Part shown: piece after piece, positions 16,620 to 26,089 of the stretch | Layout: each line of letters starts with the position of its first letter | Numbering within the stretch: position 1 is the first letter of the stretch | Assembly: GCF_005402965.1 (NCBI RefSeq) | Contig: NZ_BJCF01000035.1 | Location: 1 to 50,354 of the forward strand | Length of the DNA: 50,354 nt | Source: Dolichospermum planctonicum | GTDB lineage: Bacteria > Cyanobacteriota > Cyanobacteriia > Cyanobacteriales > Nostocaceae | Reading direction: 5' to 3' | Notes under the pieces: model-generated | The model's input: the letters and a program-made list of their open reading frames with translations, nothing else | Databases searched by the model: none | What the model was told of the DNA's origin: nothing | Position numbers and translations under genes: made by a program

Positions 16620-17789
16620 CTAAATTGAACTTGTTCCCAATAATTCAGCAATGGCTTTATGTTCTAAAGGCGTTTCTATGGGACGAGTTTGACGGGCATC
16701 TGTAATCAGCCAATCTAAAGCCGCAGCTTGGACATCAATGGATGCTCCCGTTTTATCTACACAGTAACGCCCAAACACTAATTTATCAACTAGGCGGACT
16801 CCGGGAGCTAAACGGGACCATTCAAAAATCACGCTGTTATCTACAGTAGCCCCACTACAAATCCAGCAATTTGGACCAATCATGGCCGGTCCAATAATTT
16901 TTGCTCCGTCTTCAATTTTGGTCATTCCACCAATATAAACAGGTCCAGTAATATCAACTTTATCCCAATTTACAGATACATTCAAACCAGTAAAAATACC
17001 GGGAGCGACTTCATGTCCGGGGATTTGTACATTTTTGATTTCCCCCGATAAAACACCGCGAATTGCTCGCCAGTAATCGGGAACTTTACCAATATCTACC
17101 CATTCAAAATCCATGGGAATAGCATAAAAAGGGGCGTTATCTGCCACAAGTTGGGGAAATAACTGGCCACCAATGTCATATTCTACTCCAGAGGGTATAT
17201 ACTTAAATACTTCTGGCTCGAAAATATAAATACCCGTATTGATATTAGTGCTAAGAGCTTCTTCTATTGGGGGTTTTTCTTGGAAGGCTTTAATGCGATT
17301 ATCGTCGTCAGTAACTACCACACCATAGCTAGAAACTTCTTCCTTGGGAACTGATTTAGTGATAATGGTAGCGATCGCACCTTTGGATTTATGCCATTTT
17401 ACTGCCGCAGTTAAGTCTAAGTCAATTAAAGCATCACCACACAATACTACAAAGGTATCATCAAAAAATGGTGAGAAGTCTTGAATCCGACGCATACCCC
17501 CAGCCGAACCAATGGCTTCCCCCACGAGTTTACCATCATCATCAATTTTACCTTCAAAAGAATAGGCAATCTGCACTCCAAACCGCTGACCATCACGGAA
17601 ATAACTTTCTATTTCCTCCGCTAAATGGCTGACATTGACCATAATTTGATCAAATCCGTGTTGGCGCAATAATTCCAATAAAAATTCCATTACTGGCTTT
17701 TGCAGTATAGGAATCATGGGCTTAGGAATTGTATAGGTAATAGGACGGATACGAGTACCCTTTCCTGCTGCAAGAATCATTGCTTTCAT
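16620..17789 (-). CDS. NDP-sugar synthase (mannose-1-phosphate guanylyltransferase-like)
   Basis: A 389-aa nucleotidyltransferase that activates a sugar-1-phosphate for cell-envelope or exopolysaccharide synthesis. The N-terminal Rossmann-like domain starts with MILAAGKGTRIRPITYTIPKPMIPI (nucleotide-binding loop GxGTRxRP and lysine KP). It has VVLCGDALIDLD as the metal/nucleotide site and EWVDIGKVPDYWRA. The C-terminal third is a left-handed beta-helix of hexapeptide-like repeats (GPVYIGGMTKIEDGAKIIGPAMIG), ending in a short helical tail. The sugar and base cannot be fixed from sequence; GDP-mannose or dTDP/UDP-glucose types are possible. It lies 80 bp downstream of scpA on the same strand. 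Confidence 0.85.
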   Translation of the reverse strand: MKAMILAAGKGTRIRPITYTIPKPMIPILQKPVMEFLLELLRQHGFDQIMVNVSHLAEEIESYFRDGQRFGVQIAYSFEGKIDDDGKLVGEAIGSAGGMRRIQDFSPFFDDTFVVLCGDALIDLDLTAAVKWHKSKGAIATIITKSVPKEEVSSYGVVVTDDDNRIKAFQEKPPIEEALSTNINTGIYIFEPEVFKYIPSGVEYDIGGQLFPQLVADNAPFYAIPMDFEWVDIGKVPDYWRAIRGVLSGEIKNVQIPGHEVAPGIFTGLNVSVNWDKVDITGPVYIGGMTKIEDGAKIIGPAMIGPNCWICSGATVDNSVIFEWSRLAPGVRLVDKLVFGRYCVDKTGASIDVQAAALDWLITDARQTRPIETPLEHKAIAELLGTSSI

Positions 17790-17869
17790 AAAATCTTATT
17801 CCTTAGTAATTGGTCAGTTGTCAGTTGTCATTAGGGGATAGAAATTTATGCTCCCCCTGCTCCTGGACT

Positions 17870-18661
17870 TTAATTAGGTAAACGAATTGAAATTTCCTGG
17901 TAAAATTCTTTTTGGAATAACTCCACCTTAGATTGAGCCGAGAGCAGTAGTAAAGCCCAAAAAACGCTAATCATGCTACCATGTCCTGATTGATGATTAT
18001 GTCCGTTTTTCCCTGGTTGCTTTGTCTGTATCCATAAATCTATCAGTTCTTCTAGATTCCAACATTGTTCCTCCAAATTTCGCTCTTTAGCAGCACGATG
18101 TAACACCTGTTCTAGCTCTAACGCGACCTCCGTTAAATTTTCTTGGTGGGCTAACTCTAGGGCTTCCCGCATGGTTTGCACACTAGACTGGCGCTTAGTT
18201 CGCTGAGGTTTATCAGATTTTTCTACCAGTTTCAACTGGCTGGCCATGATTTGCAACTGGTCTATTAACTCTTGCAGTGTCACTCGACGTTTTCGAGGTG
18301 GCATAGCTGCTGGACGACGACGCAGGTGTTGCTCTAATTGTAAGGGACGGGCTGGACATGACAATCCATCTTCAATTTCTAATATTGTATCATCTATAAC
18401 TTCTTCTGGAGTATTATATACCGTTGACAGTTGCATTAATGTATTTGCCTTAAATAATACAAGCTTTGATGCTGATAAAAAAGCCTGTCCAGATTGAGAT
18501 AAATCATTTTCATAGCCTCTGGTAGTTGCTTCTGGGGACATTAATTTCAAGTAATGATCAATCACCTCAATAACTCGCACGTCCCAAGGGTCAATTTCCC
18601 CTTTTTCGGCTTGGGAAATCAGGTGTGTAATTGTTTCTAATAATTCAACTGCATCCATCAA
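17870..18661 (-). CDS. scpA: Segregation and condensation protein ScpA
   Basis: The kleisin subunit of the SMC-ScpAB condensin, for chromosome compaction and segregation. The 263-aa protein has the ScpA N-terminal pattern LLETITHLISQAEKGEIDPWDVRVIEVIDHYL, the FLSASKLVLFKANTLM helix, a variable acidic/basic middle, and a C-terminal winged-helix-like segment (MISVFWALLLLSAQSKVELFQKEFYQEISI). It starts at the ATG pair MMDAV. It is upstream of, and probably co-transcribed with, the nucleotidyltransferase gene. A heptamer repeat array lies just upstream. Confidence 0.88.
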   Translation of the reverse strand: MMDAVELLETITHLISQAEKGEIDPWDVRVIEVIDHYLKLMSPEATTRGYENDLSQSGQAFLSASKLVLFKANTLMQLSTVYNTPEEVIDDTILEIEDGLSCPARPLQLEQHLRRRPAAMPPRKRRVTLQELIDQLQIMASQLKLVEKSDKPQRTKRQSSVQTMREALELAHQENLTEVALELEQVLHRAAKERNLEEQCWNLEELIDLWIQTKQPGKNGHNHQSGHGSMISVFWALLLLSAQSKVELFQKEFYQEISIRLPN

Positions 18662-18698
18662 TTCAAAATTTAATATACCAGAAATCAGAGGTCACGCA

Positions 18699-18758
18699 AT
18701 TTTAGATTTTAGATTTTAGATTTTAGATTTTAGATTTTAGATTTTAGATTTTAGATTT
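18699..18758. repeat. Heptanucleotide tandem repeat (ATTTTAG)n
   Basis: About eight uninterrupted copies of ATTTTAG lie just upstream of scpA. This is an STRR-class array; copy number is likely variable between strains. Confidence 0.85.
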
Positions 18759-18828
18759 ATTCCAAGTAGCTTATTTCTGAATCCAGTAAGTATAAATATA
18801 GCTACACTACCTAGTTTATCAGACCTTT

Positions 18829-18869
18829 TTAAATATTGGTTTAAATATTGGTTTAAATCTTGGTTTAAT
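18829..18869. repeat. 12-bp tandem repeat (TTAAATATTGGT)
   Basis: Three and a half units of TTAAATATTGGT, the third with one substitution, in the AT-rich gap between scpA and the AI-2E transporter gene. No gene is seen in this 280-bp gap. Confidence 0.65.
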
Positions 18870-18940
18870 ATTAGATGCCGTTTAACATCTAAAATCTAAA
18901 ATTTGCTCAAGAACAAGAGTTTCACTGACCGCTGACTAAT

Positions 18941-20035
18941 TTATTCATCTTCCCCAAATTCTGAGCCGTAATTAGCCCGAAAATTTGCGACAAAATCACT
19001 ATGCTGACTGTTTTTGATCACATCGAAAGTACCTTTGATAGTTCCAGCAATTGGTACAGCCACCAGTGTTCCCAGCAAACCCGCAATTTCAAATCCCATT
19101 AAAATGGCGATAAAAATCCACAGGGGGTTGAGTCCGATAAAATTACCCATGAGTTTGGGAGCTAATAGATTATCTTTAATTTGTTGCATGATAATTGCCA
19201 TTGTAGCGACTGGAAATGCTAACCACCAATTTTGAATTAATACCAATATTGTGACTAAACCAATGCCTAAGGTTGCGCCAACAACAGGAATAAGTCCAGA
19301 AATACCGATAATAATAGCAAATAAGAGGGCAAATGGTACTCTCAAAAATAAGAAAATTGGCGTGAGGGCTATGATCATAAATAGCCCTAGTAACAATTGA
19401 CTCAGAAAGAAGTTCTGGAAATTTAATTGTAATGACTTGCTCAGGGGAATACCGATATTTGATGGTAAAAGATTGATTAGTCCAGTCCAGACGCGATCGC
19501 CATATATTAACATATAAAAAGCGAGAACTATGACTAATATAACATTGAGTATTCCTGATAATAGCGTTCCCGCAAATCCTACAGCCCCTGAAGCTATTTG
19601 CTGAACTAGGTTCTGTATATTAGCATTAATTTGATTTGTCACCAGCTTTAAATCTATAGATAACCGTCTTTGCTTCGCTAACATCTCTAAATGATCGAAA
19701 TTGGCTTGACTAGTCGCTAACCAATCTGGAATCTTATTCAAAAGTTGAATGGTTTGATCAATCAACATTGGTACAAGAGTAACACATAAAACAATAAATA
19801 GAGTTAAGGTAAGTAGTAAAACAATAATTACTGCTTGAGTGCGTCTAATTCTAATATTTTCAAATAACTTGACTGGATAATTCAGTAAAAAAGCCAGAAT
19901 GGCAGAAATACTGAGGATAGTCAGAGGATTTTGAAAAAAATGAAATAATACAGACATCAGCCAGATATTGAGAGCAATAATTGGTCCACTGAGTCCATAA
20001 ATTAACAAAGTTTGCAGAGGGGCAAAACGGCGCAT
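18941..20035 (-). CDS. AI-2E family transporter (PerM/YdiK type)
   Basis: A 364-aa polytopic membrane protein of the AI-2E transporter (UPF0118/PerM) family, whose members export small molecules or act as ion antiporters. The actual substrate is unknown. It has about eight hydrophobic helices, a soluble stretch at about 95-170, and the family motifs GISGLIPVVGATLGIG, NNLLAPKLMGNFIGLNPLWI-like (here DNLLAPKLMGN) and GLLGTLVAVPIAGT. I start at the ATG at 20035 (MRRFAPLQ). A longer in-frame reading from a TTG at 20149 adds a non-hydrophobic leader unlike the family. It is divergent from pdxH. Confidence 0.82.
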   Translation of the reverse strand: MRRFAPLQTLLIYGLSGPIIALNIWLMSVLFHFFQNPLTILSISAILAFLLNYPVKLFENIRIRRTQAVIIVLLLTLTLFIVLCVTLVPMLIDQTIQLLNKIPDWLATSQANFDHLEMLAKQRRLSIDLKLVTNQINANIQNLVQQIASGAVGFAGTLLSGILNVILVIVLAFYMLIYGDRVWTGLINLLPSNIGIPLSKSLQLNFQNFFLSQLLLGLFMIIALTPIFLFLRVPFALLFAIIIGISGLIPVVGATLGIGLVTILVLIQNWWLAFPVATMAIIMQQIKDNLLAPKLMGNFIGLNPLWIFIAILMGFEIAGLLGTLVAVPIAGTIKGTFDVIKNSQHSDFVANFRANYGSEFGEDE

Positions 20036-20188
20036 CTGATTTAATGTATAAACAGGGGGCTTCAGGGGCTTGCAGGGCAGGGTGGCGTAATTCCTATTTC
20101 CTATTGTCCAAAAAACGTACTGATTTTGATCATAGAATGTTTCCCCCAATACTAATATACGCTGAATCTAAATCGTGAGAAAATAAAA

Positions 20189-20836
20189 ATGATAGATAAA
20201 AGCATTGCTGATCTTCGTAAAGATTACACCCTAGAAGATTTAAATGAAGAAGAAATTGACCCGAATCCATTTATACAATTTAAAATTTGGTTTAACCAGT
20301 CCGTAGCAGCCCAACTACCTGAACCTAATGCCATGACTTTGGCTACCTGTACACCTGATGGTAAGCCTTCGGCGAGAATGGTACTACTCAAGGATATTGA
20401 CGAACGGGGTTTTGTATTATTCACTAATTACAATAGTCAAAAAGGACAAGAAATATCAGTAAATCCCCATGCTGCTTTGGTTTTTTGGTGGGCTGAACTA
20501 GAACGTCAAGTCAGAATTGTGGGGACTGTCGAGAAAATTTCCTCAGCACAGTCTGATAGCTATTTTGAAGTGCGTCCACCCTTTAGCCGTTTAGGTGCTT
20601 GGGCTTCTAATCAAAGTGAAGTAATTTCCAGCAGAAATGTATTAGAGACACAATTAATAGAGTTTCAGCGTCAATATCAAAATCAAGAAGTGCCTCGACC
20701 TCCTCATTGGGGGGGGTTTCGAGTTATTCCCCAGGAAATTGAGTTTTGGCAAGGAAGATCCAGCCGCTTACATGATCGGTTGCGATATACTCTTGTAGAT
20801 AATGGAAATTGGAAAATCGAGCGGTTATCACCTTAA
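20189..20836 (+). CDS. pdxH: Pyridoxamine 5'-phosphate oxidase
   Basis: An FMN-dependent oxidase making pyridoxal 5'-phosphate from PNP/PMP, the final or salvage step for vitamin B6. The 215-aa protein has N-terminal IADLRKDYTLEDLNEEEIDPNPF, the FMN site PSARMVLLKDIDERGFVLFTNY followed by SQKGQEI, FWWAELERQVRIVG, and the PLP/FMN-binding C-terminus GFRVIPQEIEFWQGRSSRLHDR with W...LSP at the end. It is full length and followed by a clear hairpin terminator. The cofactor links it to the PLP enzymes in this window (thrC, speA and the fold-I decarboxylase). Confidence 0.95.
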   Translation: MIDKSIADLRKDYTLEDLNEEEIDPNPFIQFKIWFNQSVAAQLPEPNAMTLATCTPDGKPSARMVLLKDIDERGFVLFTNYNSQKGQEISVNPHAALVFWWAELERQVRIVGTVEKISSAQSDSYFEVRPPFSRLGAWASNQSEVISSRNVLETQLIEFQRQYQNQEVPRPPHWGGFRVIPQEIEFWQGRSSRLHDRLRYTLVDNGNWKIERLSP

Positions 20837-20851
20837 TTTTAGATTAATTTT

Positions 20852-20889
20852 AGATTCCCGACTTCTCCAAGCAGTCGGGAATCTTTTTG
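20852..20889 (+). terminator. Rho-independent terminator after pdxH
   Basis: A perfect 12-bp stem (AGATTCCCGACT / AGTCGGGAATCT) with a 9-nt loop is followed by TTTTT. Related CCCGACTTCT...AGTCGGG elements occur at 24247, 33779 and 43346, so it is also a dispersed repeat family recruited as a terminator. Confidence 0.85.
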
Positions 20890-21242
20890 TGTAGCCTCAT
20901 AACGCCAGCTATCAAAAATGATTTAATTTTTCTATAAAAAGATACTGATCTAAGAAAAAAACGATGATTATTGATTAATAATTCCTAAGAAGTTACCTGG
21001 TAAAATTATGTTAGATATTTGTTTCTTAAAGTACAGATACAAGAAAATGCCATTAGCTATGATAAACAGAACTTATCAAAGAGACTAAAATTTATGAATA
21101 TAGTAGTGATCAGAGTAATTAAAACAGCGGAAAATTTTTAAATACTGATCAGACAAAGGTATTAAAAGTTGACTACTGATTGCTATATTATTTGTGTTTT
21201 TTTGTAAAATTTCAATAGTTTTTAATACAATCTCTTCAATTT
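20890..21242. other. AT-rich intergenic region
   Basis: 350 bases upstream of the glycosyltransferase gene with no ORF, RNA gene or clear promoter that I can support. Confidence 0.4.
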
Positions 21243-22334
21243 ATGAGAATTATACATATATTGAATCATATCCAAGAAATCGGTAATGGTATTGTGAATG
21301 TAGCTGTTGATCTGGCTTGTTTACAATCCCAAGCTGGTGATCATGTAGCGGTAATTTCAGCAGGAGGAGAATACGAAAAATTATTAAATAAATTTGGGGT
21401 TAAACACTATACAATAAACCAAAATCGCCAGCCAATAAATATGATCAAAGCGGCGGTAGGTTATCGGAAAATTGTGGGAGAATTTCAGCCAGATATAGTT
21501 CATGCTCACATGATGACTGGTGTGGTTTTAGCAAGAGCATTGAGGTGGGGAAATAGATATAATTTAGTGGCTACAGTACATAATGAATTTCAACGTAGTA
21601 GTGTATTAATGGGTTTAGCTGACCGAGTAATTGCTGTTAGTAAAGCCGTTAAAAATTCGATGGTAAAACGGGGAATTTCTGAAGAGAAACTACGAGTAAT
21701 TTGTAATGGAACTTTGGGTAGCCCTCGGACTAGGAAAATCTCGGATTATCAACCTTTAAGTTTACACCGTCCTGCGATTGTTACTGTAGCGGGAATGTAC
21801 AAACGGAAGGGAATTGCTGAGTTAATTGCAGCTTTTGAGGAAGTTACTCAAAATTTTCCCACAGTCAATTTATATCTAGTAGGAAATGGACCAGATAAAC
21901 AAATATTTGAAGCTCAAGCTCAAGCAACGGACGTTAGTGATCAAATTCATTTTGTCGGATTTTGTCCCGAACCACAACGTTATTTACTAGCCTGTGATAT
22001 TTTTGTCTTAGCTTCCCACCGTGATCCTTGTCCTTTGGTGCTTTCAGAAGCGAGGGAAGCTGGGGTAGCTATTGTGGCTACTGAGGTAGACGGAATTCCA
22101 GAGGCGTTAGATAATGGGAAAGCGGGAATATTAGTTCCGGCTCAGAATAGCCATAAATTGGCTGAAGCATTAATAAAACTATTGAGTAATACAAATATGC
22201 TTCAAGAATGGAAAAATCGGGCGCAAGAAAACTTAGAATGGTTAAATGTTGCCCGTGTACATCAAGAAACATTAGCTGTGTATCATGAGTTCGCTTTTCA
22301 GGAAACTTTTTCAACCTATACACAACTTGATTAA
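21243..22334 (+). CDS. Glycosyltransferase family 4 protein
   Basis: A 363-aa GT-B fold glycosyltransferase. The N-terminal domain (MRIIHILNHIQEIGNGIVNVAVDLA, HAHMMTGVVLARALR) binds the acceptor. The C-terminal GT4 domain has GMYKRKGIAELIAAFEEV, LYLVGNGPDKQIFEAQA, HFVGFCPEPQRYLLACDIFVLAS and the EX7E-like SEAREAGVAIVATEVDGIPE, which binds the sugar nucleotide. It probably builds a cell-surface polysaccharide; donor and acceptor are unknown. It is monocistronic, with long AT-rich flanks of about 400 and 550 bp. Confidence 0.88.
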   Translation: MRIIHILNHIQEIGNGIVNVAVDLACLQSQAGDHVAVISAGGEYEKLLNKFGVKHYTINQNRQPINMIKAAVGYRKIVGEFQPDIVHAHMMTGVVLARALRWGNRYNLVATVHNEFQRSSVLMGLADRVIAVSKAVKNSMVKRGISEEKLRVICNGTLGSPRTRKISDYQPLSLHRPAIVTVAGMYKRKGIAELIAAFEEVTQNFPTVNLYLVGNGPDKQIFEAQAQATDVSDQIHFVGFCPEPQRYLLACDIFVLASHRDPCPLVLSEAREAGVAIVATEVDGIPEALDNGKAGILVPAQNSHKLAEALIKLLSNTNMLQEWKNRAQENLEWLNVARVHQETLAVYHEFAFQETFSTYTQLD

Positions 22335-22888
22335 TAATAGTTATTTCCAGTGCATATCTGGTAAATTATCTATAAGTGTGTAACAGCAGCGAAGAAGAAT
22401 AATAAACAGGGTAAGTCTGAAAATAGACCATAAGATGTTGATATCGCCAATTTTTATCTACCCAATGGAGGAATCAAGATACATCCAATAAATACTAAAT
22501 AATTAAATATTCCGATCACCTGACGAACTTTAACAGCACATTCCTTTGTTTGCATTGTACAAGCAAGGGATTTTTTTTATAAATTTTGAAATGATACCAA
22601 TTCCATAGAATGATCAGCAATTTATATATCTAAAGGGGGACTGGATTAAACCACTTTAAATATTATATATTAAATAGCCCGATTACCCTACCGGACTTTA
22701 GCTCCAAATCCTCTTTTGTCATTACCCGACAAGAGGGGTTTTATTCACTTTTGAATATTGATTATGTAGATGATCACCAAAAACAAGTATGTTGGTATAA
22801 GCCAAAGCGAACAAACTCCAGAAAGAAAAGATTAGGTTTTCTAGCGTCATTTTATTAACCGGAAATTAGTCATTTTTAGGATTTATAT
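22335..22888. other. Long intergenic region with a possible small ORF and a hairpin
   Basis: 554 bases between the convergent glycosyltransferase and permease genes. It contains a possible 33-aa minus-strand ORF (22454-22555) and a stem at 22709-22736 (CCTCTTTTGTC/GACAAGAGG, then GGTTTT) that may terminate transcription from the left. Nothing else is recognised. Confidence 0.45.
22454..22555 (-). CDS. Possible 33-aa small membrane protein
   Basis: ATG to TAA reading of 33 codons, too short for routine gene calling. It has a basic N-terminus (MQTKECAVKVR) followed by a single hydrophobic helix (QVIGIFNYLVFIGCILIPPL) and a final GR. The composition fits a single-span membrane peptide. There is no clear ribosome binding site, and I do not recognise it as any photosystem small subunit. 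It may be chance. Confidence 0.25.
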   Translation of the reverse strand: MQTKECAVKVRQVIGIFNYLVFIGCILIPPLGR

Positions 22889-24199
22889 TTAGAATTTATA
22901 TATTGAAAAAAATTGTCTACCTATTAGAAAGATTCCGCCCATAATGATGAATATTAATGTTATTTTTCCTCCGGGAACTAGGGTTTGATGGTTAATATGG
23001 AAAAATTCTGGATTTTCACTTTGTTTCCAACTCATTAATGCTGGCATAATTCCTGCTAAAATAGAAATACTAAACGTACCTGTGTATTCTAAAGCCTGGA
23101 AAAATATGGTGGGATTAAATGTTCCTAAACTTAAAGGTGGAAGCAATATCAAGGAATAAAGAGGTAAACGAGAAATTTCGCTTTTAGTGATTAAAGAAAT
23201 ATCTTTAAAAAAATCCGTTAAACCGTAGGTAATACCAATAAATGATGTGACAATGGCAAATTCCGAAAAAATTGATAGTAACATCGCAAACCATTCTCCA
23301 GAAGCACCATTGCGGAGGATTTTTAATGGGTCAAATATCCTCTCATTTCCTGGACTAAGTTGTACAATATCTGGAGTCACGCAGCCTAAAATAACCGCAT
23401 TCCAAGCCAAAAACATCAGGAGTGGAATCACAGAACCAATAATAATAGATTGACGAATTTTGGGAATATCTCCTTCTAATTGAGTCACAACCAGCGGGAT
23501 AACAGAATGGTAGAACATGGCCACATATATAACAGCAATAGAACCACCAATAGCAGTCCAATTTTGGACTAAGAATTGAGAGCTTTGGATTTGGCTTCCT
23601 CCTAATAATAATAAACCCACAAAGGCCATGAGTAAAATAATGGTAAGTATCTCATTTAATTTTTCAATAAAGTTATTTTTTCCCCAATAAATCATACTAC
23701 CAAATATTAGAGAAAAACTCACTGTTCCTGCCCAATGAGGTAAAATATTTTCTAACTTCCAAACTTGATTAACTGTGGTTGTTAAAACTTCTCCACCTTT
23801 AGTCATATATGCCACTAACAAAGCATAGTGATTAAATAAATATGCGACTCCAGCAATTCTCGCTCCGACTTTACCAAGAATCTTTTCTACTATTGCTAAT
23901 AAGCCTAAATGGGGAATACCCTCAACTTGCATGATATTTAAAGTCACTTCCGCAATTATTAAACCAGATATTAAAGTATAAAACCATACAATAATAATGG
24001 CAATTGTAGATGGTATAATCCCAGATGGTAAGGTTACTGCTGGTAGTCCAATAATTCCAGCCCCAACAGTAGTACCTACAATCAAAGCTGTATTTCCTAA
24101 AACACTGCCTGGTTGATGTTGAAATTTATTACCATCAAATTCCAGGTGAGAAAATAATCTTGTTACTGCTTGTTGATCTTGTTTTTCTTGTCCAATCAT
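22889..24199 (-). CDS. Aromatic/HAAAP-type amino acid permease
   Basis: A 436-aa membrane transporter with about 11 hydrophobic helices. The start of the membrane domain, GNTALIVGTTVGAGIIGLPAVTLPSGIIPS, is the hallmark of the hydroxy/aromatic amino acid permease (tyrosine/tryptophan-specific) family within the APC superfamily. It probably imports an aromatic amino acid with protons. I start at the ATG at 24199 (MIGQEKQDQQ). An upstream in-frame ATG at 24229 would add ten residues. It lies 84 bp downstream of the AAA ATPase gene's end on the same strand. Confidence 0.82.
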   Translation of the reverse strand: MIGQEKQDQQAVTRLFSHLEFDGNKFQHQPGSVLGNTALIVGTTVGAGIIGLPAVTLPSGIIPSTIAIIIVWFYTLISGLIIAEVTLNIMQVEGIPHLGLLAIVEKILGKVGARIAGVAYLFNHYALLVAYMTKGGEVLTTTVNQVWKLENILPHWAGTVSFSLIFGSMIYWGKNNFIEKLNEILTIILLMAFVGLLLLGGSQIQSSQFLVQNWTAIGGSIAVIYVAMFYHSVIPLVVTQLEGDIPKIRQSIIIGSVIPLLMFLAWNAVILGCVTPDIVQLSPGNERIFDPLKILRNGASGEWFAMLLSIFSEFAIVTSFIGITYGLTDFFKDISLITKSEISRLPLYSLILLPPLSLGTFNPTIFFQALEYTGTFSISILAGIMPALMSWKQSENPEFFHINHQTLVPGGKITLIFIIMGGIFLIGRQFFSIYKF

Positions 24200-24283
24200 A
24201 AACTCAAAACTAATTGTTGCTCTTCTCAATATAGTTATACTAGATACCCGACTTCTAAGATCAGTCGAGAATATAATAAGTGA

Positions 24284-25486
24284 TTAAACGAACTTCTTGA
24301 TAAACTCACACATTAAATCTACTCTACCTTTACGTAACATGGCTGGATCTAATCTTTCCGTGGTATTACAAGTCATTAATACTACTAATTTTTGCTGCAT
24401 TTGCATACCAGATTCATCAATTATACTCTGGTATAATGTCCCATCTAATAAGGCTAAAATATGCTCAGTTTTGTTATTATATTGTGCCACTTCTGAAGCC
24501 CGATCTTGAGCTAGATTATCAGCTTCGTTGATGATAATACAAATGCGTTCTAAATATGTTGGCGGGACAAAGTTGGTAATAGCATCATGATCTAAAATGA
24601 AAATTACATATCCTAAAGGGACAAGAATTTCTTTAGCCATACTCTGGGTCCATGCGGTTTTTCCTGTACCTGGTGCGCCATGAACTACAACTGCTAATTG
24701 GTTTTGATGCAAAATTGTTTGTTGAACTAAGTCGCTAAAATTTTGGATGTCTTGGGGAAATGTCCGCAAGGGATATTGACTATGAACTTTCCCGACGCGA
24801 CTTTGATATCCACTCAGCATTACTGCTAAATCATAGGTGGCTTTATTAATTAAAGGTTTCATATTTTGGGACATTAAAGTATAATTCCTTCTGCCCCTTT
24901 CATAGGCTTCAATTTGTAACCAAATATCATGTTTTGACCAATAAGCATAAACTGTATTTACCACATCTAATCTTTCCCAGTTCACAAATTTTTCTACTGG
25001 AAAATAAAAGTCTCTTTCGGAGTAATACTGAGTGATAATATCAGGACGTTCTAATAATTTTAAGACTCGGAGAACGGTAATTTCTTGCAGAAGATTCAGC
25101 ACATAATCAATAGGAATACTATTGCGGCTCACAAATTGTACAAGCGGTGTTTCTGTACTCAAAATCTCTTTATGGCGCTGTTCTGGAGTGAGCATATCTG
25201 GTGTGATATAATTCCAAAATTTCTGAAATTCACCACGAGTATAATCTGAGGCTAAATTTAAAATATTTGCCCACCAAGCATATTCTTTTCTGGCCAAAGC
25301 ATCAGCATAATAACTGACTAAATTAATACCTTTCTGGGTTAATTCCTGAGTATCATGGAATAAAATTTTCCCGAAATATTCCCAATCAAAATCTCTGTGA
25401 AATGGCCGCCAACCACTGGATAACAAGTTCTGACAGTTTTTATTGGTGTTATTACTTTCGTTAGTTCTGAAGTAGTCAAAATCCAT
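24284..25486 (-). CDS. AAA-type ATPase of unknown role
   Basis: A 400-aa protein. The N-terminal 230 residues are alpha-helical and unfamiliar, with many Trp/Tyr. The C-terminal AAA module has Walker A GAPGTGKTAWTQS, a Walker B-like ICIIINEADNLAQDR (asparagine where aspartate is usual before E), sensor-1-like VVLMTCNTTERLDPAMLRKGRVD and an arginine-finger-like GRVD. The AAA part resembles proteins that remodel or load partners, such as Rubisco-activase- or FtsH-type modules, but no partner domain is visible. There is no signal peptide or membrane segment. It may be co-transcribed with the permease. The function is unknown. Confidence 0.75.
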   Translation of the reverse strand: MDFDYFRTNESNNTNKNCQNLLSSGWRPFHRDFDWEYFGKILFHDTQELTQKGINLVSYYADALARKEYAWWANILNLASDYTRGEFQKFWNYITPDMLTPEQRHKEILSTETPLVQFVSRNSIPIDYVLNLLQEITVLRVLKLLERPDIITQYYSERDFYFPVEKFVNWERLDVVNTVYAYWSKHDIWLQIEAYERGRRNYTLMSQNMKPLINKATYDLAVMLSGYQSRVGKVHSQYPLRTFPQDIQNFSDLVQQTILHQNQLAVVVHGAPGTGKTAWTQSMAKEILVPLGYVIFILDHDAITNFVPPTYLERICIIINEADNLAQDRASEVAQYNNKTEHILALLDGTLYQSIIDESGMQMQQKLVVLMTCNTTERLDPAMLRKGRVDLMCEFIKKFV

Positions 25487-26089
25487 AATTTAAATTATTC
25501 TCTGCTGAGACAATGATGCACAATTTTTTGTTACAGCCACTATTGGTAATAATTGGTAATATATTATATTCCCAAAATTGCAGTTGTGTCAACTATTCTA
25601 CTCATAATTTAGCTGTTTGAGCAATATTAGATGATAGAAACTAGATTTACGTCTGCTATTTTTTCTATAACATGATCTTCAAAGTTTAAAAATAGACTTC
25701 TTAATCAGAAAAGTAATTATGGTAGTATTTGACAATTTCTGGCAATTATTTAATCATATCCAATGTCAGCTTGATCGTTATTAGGCTGGTTTTGGTGGGT
25801 ATTTCTCACCCTACCTATGGTTGAAAAATTAAACAGTAATTCCATGGTTAGTAAAAATAAAAACAATAAACCCTATTTCTCGAAAGAGTAGGATTATAAA
25901 TTTGTTGATTTTTGTAAATAAATTTATTGACAGTTTTGCATATAATCAAAATATATCTGCTAAAAGGATTAAAACTGGATTTTTATTTCCTGTTCCAATT
26001 ACTGAAGATAAACAACCAATGAGAATTTGCGGGTTCGTCTGTTCTACTCATAAAAACGACTACTCCCTATTAACTACTCTGGAGAAGAG
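25487..26089. other. Long intergenic region
   Basis: About 600 bases between divergent genes. A short hairpin (GGTGGGTATTTCTCACCCTACC, split over about 25794-25816) is the only structure I can point to. A 65-aa reading frame at 25902-26099 has no ribosome binding site or recognisable pattern and overlaps the next gene, so it was not called. Confidence 0.4.
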
